Shown one piece after another: positions 1 to 6,377 of a DNA stretch of 8,233 nucleotides. Numbering within the stretch: position 1 is the first letter of the stretch; each line of letters opens with the position of its first letter. The translations under genes were made by a program, and so were the position numbers. The notes below the pieces were generated by a model. The model was given only the letters and a program-made list of their open reading frames with translations. It had not been told where the DNA came from and made no database searches. Source of the stretch: Eubacteriales Family XIII. Incertae Sedis bacterium (GTDB lineage: Bacteria > Bacillota_A > Clostridia > Peptostreptococcales > Anaerovoracaceae); NCBI GenBank assembly GCA_031280075.1, contig JAITHG010000133.1, positions 1 to 8,233 of the forward strand, written 5' to 3'.

Positions 1-717
1 GTCGAGGTTCTCCCATGTTGTCGGTCTTGCGTAGTCCACCACTTCGACGTGGATCCGTTTCACGTTGCCGTTGTGGGCGAGCGCGTAGACATGCGTCGTC
101 CCGACGCTCTTGCCAACGACGTTGCCGCTTTCGATGGACACGACGGGGTTTGTGGCAAGCAACCGGATGGATGGGTCGACCACCCTTCGTTCCTTCGCAG
201 TGCCGTAAGCAGACGGCACTGCGCTCACCTCCACCTTCTGCTTCTGCATCAGCCCAATCTCCATCGAGGCCGCACCCTTGAGCGTCGCCCCGGCATTGAC
301 GACCTTCGCGTCGCGCTTGTAGGGCACGGCGCTCACAGGGTAGGTGAAGTCGCTGTATTCTTTCGCCAGCCCAACGTTTTTGTACGCCCTGGCTTTGTAT
401 ACATATTTTTTCCCGGTCTTGAGACGCTTGTTCGTCCACCTCAAGACCGTTCCGCTGCGGACAGTCGCCACCTTTGTGTACCGCCCTTGAGCGCTGTTGT
501 ATCGGAAGACCTCGTAGCCGTCTGCTCCCGCGACGCGGCTCCATGTGACCTTCAGCGCCGTGTCCCCAGCACGCTCCACGTGCGGGAAGCCTGGCTCTTC
601 AATTGTGCCCAAGGCATCCGATTGCACCTCTACCGAGAAAAGGAAGACCAATGAAAGCAATACGACCGTCGCAACGCTTGTGCGAAGAATGGCTTTTCTT
701 CTTATTCCTGCATGCAT
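1..717 (-). CDS. Secreted FnIII-BIg2 protein, 3' part cut by left window edge
   Basis: The frame is open from ATG at 717 to the window edge: 239 codons with no stop, so the C-terminus is not visible. The start is fixed by a perfect AAGGAGG six bases upstream. Residues 1 to about 36 form a signal peptide: basic n-region (GIRRK, R12), hydrophobic core (VATVVLLSLVFLF, 15-27), polar end. Residues 43-130 are a fibronectin type III module (VTWSRVAGADGYEVFRY, then LKTGKKYVYKARAY). Residues 137-228 look like a bacterial Ig-like (BIg2) domain (LLATNPVVSIESGNVVGKSV followed by a T/V strand pattern). The gene starts 12 nt after the metzincin ORF stops, so it is probably co-transcribed and perhaps translationally coupled to it. 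What follows residue 239 is unknown; an enzyme or binding domain is possible. Role inferred only: an extracellular modular protein. Confidence 0.88.
   Translation of the reverse strand, partial: MHAGIRRKAILRTSVATVVLLSLVFLFSVEVQSDALGTIEEPGFPHVERAGDTALKVTWSRVAGADGYEVFRYNSAQGRYTKVATVRSGTVLRWTNKRLKTGKKYVYKARAYKNVGLAKEYSDFTYPVSAVPYKRDAKVVNAGATLKGAASMEIGLMQKQKVEVSAVPSAYGTAKERRVVDPSIRLLATNPVVSIESGNVVGKSVGTTHVYALAHNGNVKRIHVEVVDYARPTTWENLD
196..223. repeat. Perfect 11-bp inverted repeat inside a coding region
   Basis: Arms CGCAGTGCCGT (196-206) and ACGGCACTGCG (213-223) are perfectly complementary around a 6-base loop. The repeat lies within the BIg2-like part of the left-edge gene and encodes about SAVPSAYGTAK. 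It is not a terminator, because it is inside an open frame and has no T-run. Confidence 0.7.
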
Positions 718-723
718 TACAAA

Positions 724-730
724 CCTCCTT
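724..730 (-). promoter_or_regulatory. Ribosome binding site of the FnIII-BIg2 gene
   Basis: AAGGAGG lies six bases before ATG 717 and begins at the last base of the preceding gene's TGA (732-730). This is the strongest Shine-Dalgarno sequence in the window, and it decides the start over the out-of-frame ATG at 713. Confidence 0.85.
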
Positions 731-1779
731 CAGCTATGCAGCTCGTCCGGATACAAGTCACGCGTTTCGCTTCTGACCCTGTCAGATCGTGCAAATCGTA
801 TCGCACTGTTCCCCGTACCGTAAACATGCGTGCGGTACGCCTGCCCATTGTGGTTATATGCATAGAGCGCCATCTCCACGTCATTGGGAAGGGCATGGGG
901 GATTGTTCTAGGAAGGCTCATGATGTTGTCGTGCCTTTGTATATCATGCAGAACGGTTGTCTCATCGCTCGCGTCCAACCTCGAGCCCGCCAATCCTTCG
1001 ATACCACGCATTCGGTTTGCATCATGCAGCCCGAGAATATGACCCATCTCGTGCCCAGAAGTGGCATGATAGCTTCTTTCTCTGCTTGGCTCGTCGAAAT
1101 CCTGGTCGGGATTACCTTCAACCCACCTGTCCGTCGGCAAATAGATTATATCTGTCTCCCAACCCAAAATGACCGAGTGTGCATGGTACCAATGGGAGAC
1201 CCATTCCTCCTCGTCGCTGGCATTAGGGCACAGCCCGCCCATATGCACCTGTACGTACTGCTGCCCTCTCGTGTCGTCTTCCGACCTCTCGTGCAGGTGT
1301 ACGGATGTGCGGAAGCGCACCTCACCCTCGTAAGGGAAATCCAGTGGACTGGGGTCGCTGACCTCCACACCGCCCCATGCCGCCGTCACGCCGTCTATGA
1401 ACATCTGCCTCTTGTCCCTGATCTCCGTCCTGTCGCCCATGTACTCCAGATAGATGTGTATCTGCAGGTCGCAGACACCCCCACTGCCCTTCATGACCTT
1501 GTACTGGACTGCCCGTGTCGTGTCGATGTTCACCGTCTTGCCCCAGTTGTCCCTGAAATATTCCATCGTGCTGTCGACAATGCTCGTTGCCCTCGTCGTG
1601 ACGGACTTGGCGGCGGACGGCTTGCCGCACAGCACGCTGGAATACAGCCCTGTCGATGTCTTCTCCACCTTGAACGGGACGATTCTGTAGTAGTACTTCT
1701 TGCCGGGCTGCACACCCTTGTCCACCCATGAAACGGGGGGAGTGCTTGCAATGGACATGTTTTCCATGGCGGTCTCCAT
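730..1779 (-). CDS. Metzincin-type zinc metalloprotease half of a split secreted protein
   Basis: The 349 codons from ATG 1779 are in the same frame as the gene upstream; only the TAG at 1806-1804 separates them. Residues 1-62 are the second half of a FnIII module (SWVDKGVQPGKKYYYRIVPF). The rest is a protease domain with the zinc motif HEMGHILGLHD at 243-253 (H243, E244, H247; third ligand probably D253, i.e. HExxHxxGxxD as in snapalysin-like metzincins, with H252 adjacent). The Met-turn is IMS (M287), followed by a matrixin-like NDVEMALYAY. There is no signal peptide, so on its own the product could not be exported by the usual route. ATG 1779 has no clear ribosome site; ATG 1767 has TGGAG at a good distance. 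The likely original product is the C-terminus of a protein of about 1304 residues. GC is low here: 51% over 901-1200. Protease family is confident; exact peptidase family is not. Confidence 0.8.
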   Translation of the reverse strand: METAMENMSIASTPPVSWVDKGVQPGKKYYYRIVPFKVEKTSTGLYSSVLCGKPSAAKSVTTRATSIVDSTMEYFRDNWGKTVNIDTTRAVQYKVMKGSGGVCDLQIHIYLEYMGDRTEIRDKRQMFIDGVTAAWGGVEVSDPSPLDFPYEGEVRFRTSVHLHERSEDDTRGQQYVQVHMGGLCPNASDEEEWVSHWYHAHSVILGWETDIIYLPTDRWVEGNPDQDFDEPSRERSYHATSGHEMGHILGLHDANRMRGIEGLAGSRLDASDETTVLHDIQRHDNIMSLPRTIPHALPNDVEMALYAYNHNGQAYRTHVYGTGNSAIRFARSDRVRSETRDLYPDELHS

Positions 1780-1802
1780 ATGTCCGACTGTCGCCGCCCA
1801 TG
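1765..1802 (-). other. Imperfect stem-loop directly 3' of the amber codon
   Basis: CATGGGCGG (1802-1794) pairs with CCGCCATG (1772-1765) as eight base pairs with one bulged G, around a 21-base loop. The stem begins one base after the TAG. The loop contains ATG 1779, and the 3' arm contains ATG 1767. It could affect readthrough or reinitiation, or it could be chance in GC-rich DNA. Confidence 0.35.
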
Positions 1803-1803
1803 T

Positions 1804-1806
1804 CTA
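1804..1806 (-). other. In-frame amber codon splitting a FnIII domain
   Basis: The TAG lies between DGKE and TWAATV and is codon 947 counted from ATG 4644. The frame is open on both sides: 946 codons before, and 357 codons after up to the TGA at 732-730. Three other FnIII modules in the window have an aromatic residue at this position (RY-TKVATV in the left-edge protein, KY-LRVKTT in the LRR protein, EF-TLIRKL in FnIII 2 of this protein). The site was therefore probably Tyr (TAC/TAT to TAG), or possibly Trp. Confidence 0.9.
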
Positions 1807-4644
1807 CTCCTTGCCGTCCGTCGACCGGTATACCTTGTACCCTGTGATCCCGTGGCGGTTGACGCGCCCCCACTGCAAGGCGACGGTCACGTCGTCCCTC
1901 CCCTTTGCCACAGACCGGATCGTCGTCCCCGGCACCGCCGTGCTGCGGAGGGTGATGTACTCGTGTGTCACCTTGCTGCCGCCCTTTTTGTCATACGCGC
2001 AGACGCGGAAGACGCGCTCCCCGCTGCCGGTGTCGGGAGCCTCCAGCCAGTCGCGCCCCCCGGCGGGTTCGGAAGTCGTCTTGACCTTGACGTCCGTGTA
2101 GCCGCTGCCCTTCCTCTCCTGCAGCAGGTAGTGCTTCGCCCCAGCCACCACGTCGAAGCCGACCCTTGCGGTGCTTGGCGAGAACTTGGCAAGCTTCAGG
2201 TTCAGGCGCAGCCGCGAGGTCGTGTCCGAGCCCCCGGCCCTTTTGTTGAGCAGGGTCTTCCAGTATGCGCCGTTCGACTCCCACCGCTCCTTCACGTAGG
2301 AGCAGACGCGGTAGCTGTAGGTCGTCTTGGGCTTCAGCCCCGTGTCCGTGAAGTATGCCGTGCCCGCACCCACAAGCTTTCGGATCAGCGTGAACTCCGA
2401 CCCGCCCACCGCGCGGTAGACGAGGTAGCCGCCCACGCCGCTTTGGGCAGTCCAGGACAGCCTGACCTCCCTGTCGGTCTGCGCCTGGACGGTCAGCCCC
2501 TGCACCTGCTGCTTCTGCCCGGTCGTGAGGGTCTCCTTCCGCACCACCGTCCCGCCCTTTTTGTCGTAAACGACCAGCATGTACACGTAAGCCTCGTCCA
2601 TCCGGATGCCTGTGTCCTTGTGGGATGCTGCCGTCTGGAGCTTCATGTCGAAGCTTTTCAGCAGGCTGTAGTCACCGCTGCCCTGCGTGTAGAGACGGCG
2701 GTACAGCATATAGTGTTCCGCCTTGGGGTTGAAGGTCAGGATGCCGGAATGCCGTTTGTAGGTGATGGCATCGAAGGCGACCGTGTACGAGTTGCCCGTG
2801 AACGCCGTGAGGCGCAGGTCCGGCTCGGTTCCGATGCGCTCCCCGGGCTCCAGCGGCACCTGCTCCGGGATCTCGTACGCCACCGTCACCTGGCACCGCG
2901 CGGAGAGGTTGCTGCCGTCGGATGTCGTGACCGTCACCACAGCCTTGCCGGGCTTGTGCGCCGTCACCGTCCCCTCGTGCACCGATGCAACCGCCGGGTT
3001 GTCGCTCGACCACTGCAGGCTCCTGTTGTAGGCGGTGGGCGGCGCGGTGGACGCCCTCGCCCTGCGGAACTGCCCCGGTTTCAGGAACATCTCCTCCGGG
3101 TCGATCCAGAGCCCTGCCACCGCCACGTTGCCCACATACACCTGGCAGGTCGCGGTCAGCCCGTGGTACTCCGCCGTGACCGTGGCCTCCCCCGCGTGGA
3201 TGCCGGAGACGATGCCGCCCCCGTCGATGGAGGCGATGTCCTCCCCGTCGATGGACCAATTGACGTCCGCCGGGTCGAACTGCGCGCCCGACGGGAAGAC
3301 CTCCACCTCCAGCTGGTACCACTTCAGGTCGCCTTTCGTCTCAAGGTGCACCTCGTCCGGGACGATGGCGATGCTTTCCGGCGCGATGAAGGCAGCCCCC
3401 TTCTTGATGTACCTGCTTTCGCCGATGCGCCAGTAGTCCCCGCATTCGCCGCTGACGGTGGCGGTGTCGCCCGCCCCCAGCACCTGCGCCACCCGGACCT
3501 GACCGTCATCCGCCGCCGCCTCGTAGACATACGCCCTGCCGCCGAGCGTCACCTCCACGCTGTCCACGGGGGTGTAGACCGTGCAGAGCATCGTGCTGGC
3601 CACATAATGGTCGTCCTGCAGGGTGGCGCGGACGCTGGACACGCCCTCGGCGAGCCCGGTCACGCGCGCCTGGTTGGCGAAGCCCTCAAGGCTCTGCGTC
3701 GCCAGCCCGAGGGTGCCCGCGTCCGCGACCGACCAATTGTTGTCCTCGTTGTATACATAGCTGTCCGGGATCGACCCCGTGAAGGTGCTGAAGAACGTGA
3801 TGTCGCCCACCGCTACGTCCTTGTAGTAGGAGGCGGCGGAGCGGTGGACGTTCTGCAGGTCGACGAGGTAGCCCTCCTTCCCGGACTGCGAGCGCGCGTA
3901 CTGGTTGCGCCGGTCGTTGACATCGACGCGCCACAGCAGCGTGAGCCGCGCGTCCTGCTGCACGTGGTCGCCCGTCATGCCCTTGCCGTCCTCCCGTGCC
4001 CACTGCCGCAGTTCCACCCCTGCGGCGGGGCGCACGGTGGAGGTCTTCGGCTGCGGATAGACCCAGTAGGAGTTCACGTGGCAGTCCGCCGTGCCGCCGC
4101 CTTCAAGACCCACGGTGACGATGGCCGTCCCCATTGCGCCCACGACGATCTTTCCTCCCTCGAGCCGGGCGACCGTTTCGTCGCTGCTCGACCAGGGCGC
4201 GGATGCGTCGAGGTCGGCCACTTCCTGCTCCCCGGTGTAGCAGGGCAGGTCGATGAAGCGCTCCTCCGCCGCCAGTACGGAGACACCGCCGCCGGACACG
4301 GCTGCGGCGGAAACGGGTTCGGGCGCGATGGCTCCACCTGTGGGGCTTCCGTCCTGTTCGGCACCCCCGGAGGCAGCGCCTGCGTCCAGTGCAGCGTCTG
4401 TTGCTTCGGGCGGCTGGATGCCCGGAGCCGTCCCTGCCCCGGTGTCCGGCGGCGGCGTGTCCTCTTGGGGTTCGGTCTCCGCGATGGACGCGCCTGTAAC
4501 CGGTTCGGGTATGCCCTCTTCGGGGCTGCCTGCCGTTTCTGCAGACGCAGGTGCCGCATATGCTCCGGGGTCCGGGGACGGGATGCCGCCCACGAGCACC
4601 ATGCAGATTGTCAAGGATGCCAAAAGGCTTTTGATCTGCTTCAT
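1804..4644 (-). CDS. Large secreted BIg2 / SH3-like / FnIII protein, ended by in-frame TAG
   Basis: The 946 codons start at ATG 4644. This start is chosen because a signal peptide follows immediately (MKQIKSLL, core ASLTICMVLVGG, likely cut near AYA, residue 30), and a purine-rich GAGGAAGGCGG lies upstream. The longer frame to 4770 would overlap the preceding gene and bury the signal. Domain order: acidic Pro/Ala/Gly linker 31-128 with no Lys or Arg; BIg2 about 129-190; a region of unclear fold 195-357; SH3-like module 362-420 (GDYWRI, RYIKKGAAF); BIg2 at 424-505 and 506-590; FnIII-like at 608-710, 711-795 and 808-900; and the first half of a fourth FnIII from 906, cut by the TAG. No LPXTG, SLH or other anchor is seen. 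Binding or scaffold role inferred; the intact protein would carry the downstream metzincin domain at its C-terminus. Confidence 0.88.
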   Translation of the reverse strand: MKQIKSLLASLTICMVLVGGIPSPDPGAYAAPASAETAGSPEEGIPEPVTGASIAETEPQEDTPPPDTGAGTAPGIQPPEATDAALDAGAASGGAEQDGSPTGGAIAPEPVSAAAVSGGGVSVLAAEERFIDLPCYTGEQEVADLDASAPWSSSDETVARLEGGKIVVGAMGTAIVTVGLEGGGTADCHVNSYWVYPQPKTSTVRPAAGVELRQWAREDGKGMTGDHVQQDARLTLLWRVDVNDRRNQYARSQSGKEGYLVDLQNVHRSAASYYKDVAVGDITFFSTFTGSIPDSYVYNEDNNWSVADAGTLGLATQSLEGFANQARVTGLAEGVSSVRATLQDDHYVASTMLCTVYTPVDSVEVTLGGRAYVYEAAADDGQVRVAQVLGAGDTATVSGECGDYWRIGESRYIKKGAAFIAPESIAIVPDEVHLETKGDLKWYQLEVEVFPSGAQFDPADVNWSIDGEDIASIDGGGIVSGIHAGEATVTAEYHGLTATCQVYVGNVAVAGLWIDPEEMFLKPGQFRRARASTAPPTAYNRSLQWSSDNPAVASVHEGTVTAHKPGKAVVTVTTSDGSNLSARCQVTVAYEIPEQVPLEPGERIGTEPDLRLTAFTGNSYTVAFDAITYKRHSGILTFNPKAEHYMLYRRLYTQGSGDYSLLKSFDMKLQTAASHKDTGIRMDEAYVYMLVVYDKKGGTVVRKETLTTGQKQQVQGLTVQAQTDREVRLSWTAQSGVGGYLVYRAVGGSEFTLIRKLVGAGTAYFTDTGLKPKTTYSYRVCSYVKERWESNGAYWKTLLNKRAGGSDTTSRLRLNLKLAKFSPSTARVGFDVVAGAKHYLLQERKGSGYTDVKVKTTSEPAGGRDWLEAPDTGSGERVFRVCAYDKKGGSKVTHEYITLRSTAVPGTTIRSVAKGRDDVTVALQWGRVNRHGITGYKVYRSTDGKE

Positions 4645-4699
4645 CCGCTTGCCGCCTTCCTCTTCTTTTCCTCTCCCTGTGGTTCTATATATGCCTACT

Positions 4700-6265
4700 T
4701 CAAAGCTGCACCCTGCGCGGCTTGGTGTAGGGGCTGTAAGTCCGCGCACCGTCTTCATCCCTGTAGGCACGGATTTTGTAGGCTTGCTTTGTGCCGGGCT
4801 TCAGGTGCCTGTCCGTCCAGCGCAGGGTGGCGGCGATTTTTGTCGTCTTGACCCGCAGGTATTTCTTCTTCGCCTTGTCGTAGCGGTAGATGATGTAGCC
4901 GGATGCCCCGGCGCGCTTCGCCCAGGTGAGCCGCGCCGACGCCTTCCCGGCGCGCACCACCTTGAACTTCGTGGGTGCCTTCAGCGCCGTCCTGCCCTCC
5001 ACGTTCTTCGTCCACCCGGCGTGGAGCGTGAGGCTTTCCTCCACGGGTGCCCCGAAGTCGTAGGGTGCGCCGCCGCCTCCCTCGGCAAGCGACCAGCCGG
5101 TGAAGACGGAGCCGGTTCGCACCGGTTCGGCAGGTTCGCCCACTGGGCTGCCCTTCGGCACCTGCACGGCAGACTTCGAGGCCCCGTCCACGAATGTGAC
5201 TGTGAGCGGGATGGCCTGGTAGCGCACGGACACGCGCACCGTGCCCGTCACGTCGCCCACGACATACCGATACTCGTAGAGGCGATCCCCCCTTGCGGCG
5301 GGCCATGTGACCGTGCCGGAGGCTGTGTCGTACTGCCCTCCGCCCCAGATGGAGCCGGTGTCTATGTGCCCGACGGGTGCGTGGTGCACGACAGGGTCTT
5401 CGCCGTTCGTCACCTCGACAGCAAAGAGGTTTTGCCCATCCAGGCGCAGGCTTCCAAAGCCGGCAGCAAGCAGGGTGGCAAGCCCGCTGTCGCCGATCCG
5501 GTTGTTCCGGAGGTCAAGGCTCATGCCCGCCCGTCCGGGCATGGCGGCGAGGGCGGCCGCACCGCTGTCCCCGATGCCGTTCGCCGACAGCTCCAGCTCC
5601 GTGAGGTGCGTGTAGGCCTTGGCGACCCTCTGCGCCCCGCCGTCGCCGATGGCGGCTCCGGAGAGCCGCAGGACGGTCAGGGTGCCGGGGAGTTTTTCTA
5701 TGTTCTCGGCAGTGATGCGGGTGTCCCGCGCGATGAGCTTCGTCAGGGGCAGCCCGGACAGGTGCGGCAGCCCTTTGGATGTGATGTCGTTGCCCGACAG
5801 CTCGAGGGCGGCGAGCTTCGGATGCGTTGGGCCGTCCCCGAAGACCTCGAGGTGCACGTCGGTCAGGAGGTTGCCCTCGAGGTAGAGGTTTTTCAGGTTG
5901 CGGCAGTACTGGATGCCGTAGATGCTGGACACGTCGCTGTAGGGCAGGCTGAGGGTCGTGATCCTGTCGAACTCCGCTGCGCCCTGCGGGACGTAGTTCA
6001 GGTTGCGTTTGCCCATCTGCGCGGAGATGTCCCAGGCGACCTCCCGGTCGGGGAATATGTCGATGAGCCTGTTCTGTCCGTTTGGCGGCTTGTCGTACGA
6101 AAGGGCGGATGCCTCGGTGGGGGGCACCGCGCAGAGGGGGAGTGTCAGGAGCAGGAGCGCCAGGAGCAGGGCGGGAATGACGGTGCGCCCTGCGATACCC
6201 CATGGCATCTTGCGCCGGGGAAAGGGTTTTTTTGACATCATGGACGTGGGGACAATGCGGTTCAT
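4700..6265 (-). CDS. Internalin-like LRR / InlB B-repeat / FnIII secreted protein
   Basis: The 521-residue product starts at ATG 6265, chosen for AGAGGG five bases upstream. In-frame GTG 6316 and ATG 6292 lie further up without comparable sites. The signal peptide has a long basic n-region (KKPFPRRK), a core near 31-45 (VIPALLLALLLLTLP) and probable cleavage near EASA (54). Residues 66-90 resemble the internalin N-terminal cap (DIFPDREVAWDI). About seven leucine-rich repeats occupy 102-280; the later ones are of LxLSxNxIGDSGAAAL type. An Ig-like segment follows at about 300-350 (SGTVTWP), then an InlB B-repeat / Flg_new module at 353-419 (VTFVDG, FTGWSLAEGG, LHAGW), then FnIII at 430-521. No wall-anchoring motif is visible. 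Known relatives of this architecture are surface proteins that bind protein ligands; the ligand here is unknown. It is the first large gene after the promoter at 6377-6349; the next gene begins 55 nt after its stop. Confidence 0.9.
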   Translation of the reverse strand: MNRIVPTSMMSKKPFPRRKMPWGIAGRTVIPALLLALLLLTLPLCAVPPTEASALSYDKPPNGQNRLIDIFPDREVAWDISAQMGKRNLNYVPQGAAEFDRITTLSLPYSDVSSIYGIQYCRNLKNLYLEGNLLTDVHLEVFGDGPTHPKLAALELSGNDITSKGLPHLSGLPLTKLIARDTRITAENIEKLPGTLTVLRLSGAAIGDGGAQRVAKAYTHLTELELSANGIGDSGAAALAAMPGRAGMSLDLRNNRIGDSGLATLLAAGFGSLRLDGQNLFAVEVTNGEDPVVHHAPVGHIDTGSIWGGGQYDTASGTVTWPAARGDRLYEYRYVVGDVTGTVRVSVRYQAIPLTVTFVDGASKSAVQVPKGSPVGEPAEPVRTGSVFTGWSLAEGGGGAPYDFGAPVEESLTLHAGWTKNVEGRTALKAPTKFKVVRAGKASARLTWAKRAGASGYIIYRYDKAKKKYLRVKTTKIAATLRWTDRHLKPGTKQAYKIRAYRDEDGARTYSPYTKPRRVQL

Positions 6266-6333
6266 ACTTTCCCTCTCTTCCTTTTCTGCCATGCTGCTTC
6301 TGCAGTCTTTTGCCACACCGAGTGTGTGTTCAT
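6262..6333 (-). CDS. Possible 23-codon leader peptide overlapping the LRR gene start
   Basis: ATG 6333 opens a 23-codon frame (begins MNTHSVWQ, ends QKRKRGKV). Its TGA (6264-6262) overlaps the LRR gene's ATG as ATGA. AGAGG lies four bases upstream of the ATG. The predicted transcription start (about 6342) falls just ahead of this site, so this would be the first ORF on the transcript. The arrangement suits translational coupling of the LRR gene. The peptide is basic at its end, has two Trp and no hydrophobic stretch. It resembles no leader peptide known to me, and it may be a chance frame. Confidence 0.35.
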   Translation of the reverse strand: MNTHSVWQKTAEAAWQKRKRGKV

Positions 6334-6348
6334 TTATCCTCTAAAGAT

Positions 6349-6377
6349 AACATATACCTGCGACAGGCGTTTGTCAA
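6349..6377 (-). promoter_or_regulatory. Sigma-70-type promoter of the secreted-protein operon
   Basis: The -35 box is TTGACA (6377-6372, consensus), then a 17-base spacer, then the -10 box TATGTT (6354-6349, four of six matches). Transcription would start near A6342, giving an untranslated lead of about 77 bases to the LRR gene ATG at 6265. It lies in the only sizeable gap in the window, and local AT content is high relative to the genes around it. Confidence 0.75.

Noticed and set aside
49..1731. Plus-strand frames at 49-654 and 712-1731
   Set aside because: They lie opposite the left-edge FnIII-BIg2 gene and the metzincin, both supported by motifs and a ribosome site; the translations show nothing recognisable.
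1804..1806. Pyrrolysine at the amber codon
   Set aside because: No pyl genes are in the window, the position is normally an aromatic FnIII residue, and TAG is an ordinary stop for modB and modC. It is kept only as something to exclude by a genome search.
4645..4699. Separate promoter in the gap before the BIg2/FnIII gene (TATATA near 4690)
   Set aside because: No -35-like hexamer sits at a suitable distance, and the 55-nt gap fits an internal operon spacer.
1780..4851. Very long plus-strand open frame (over 1000 codons) opposite the BIg2/FnIII gene
   Set aside because: It is antisense to a gene with signal peptide and recognisable domains. Its translation is Arg/His/Val-rich without motifs, as expected for the opposite strand of GC-rich coding DNA.
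4253..6235. Plus-strand open frame of 660 codons across the LRR gene
   Set aside because: Antisense shadow: it spans the gap between two well-supported minus-strand genes and shows no domain or convincing start.
6266..6316. GTG 6316 or ATG 6292 as the start of the LRR protein
   Set aside because: Neither has a good ribosome site. ATG 6265 has AGAGGG at a spacing of five and gives a more normal signal peptide.
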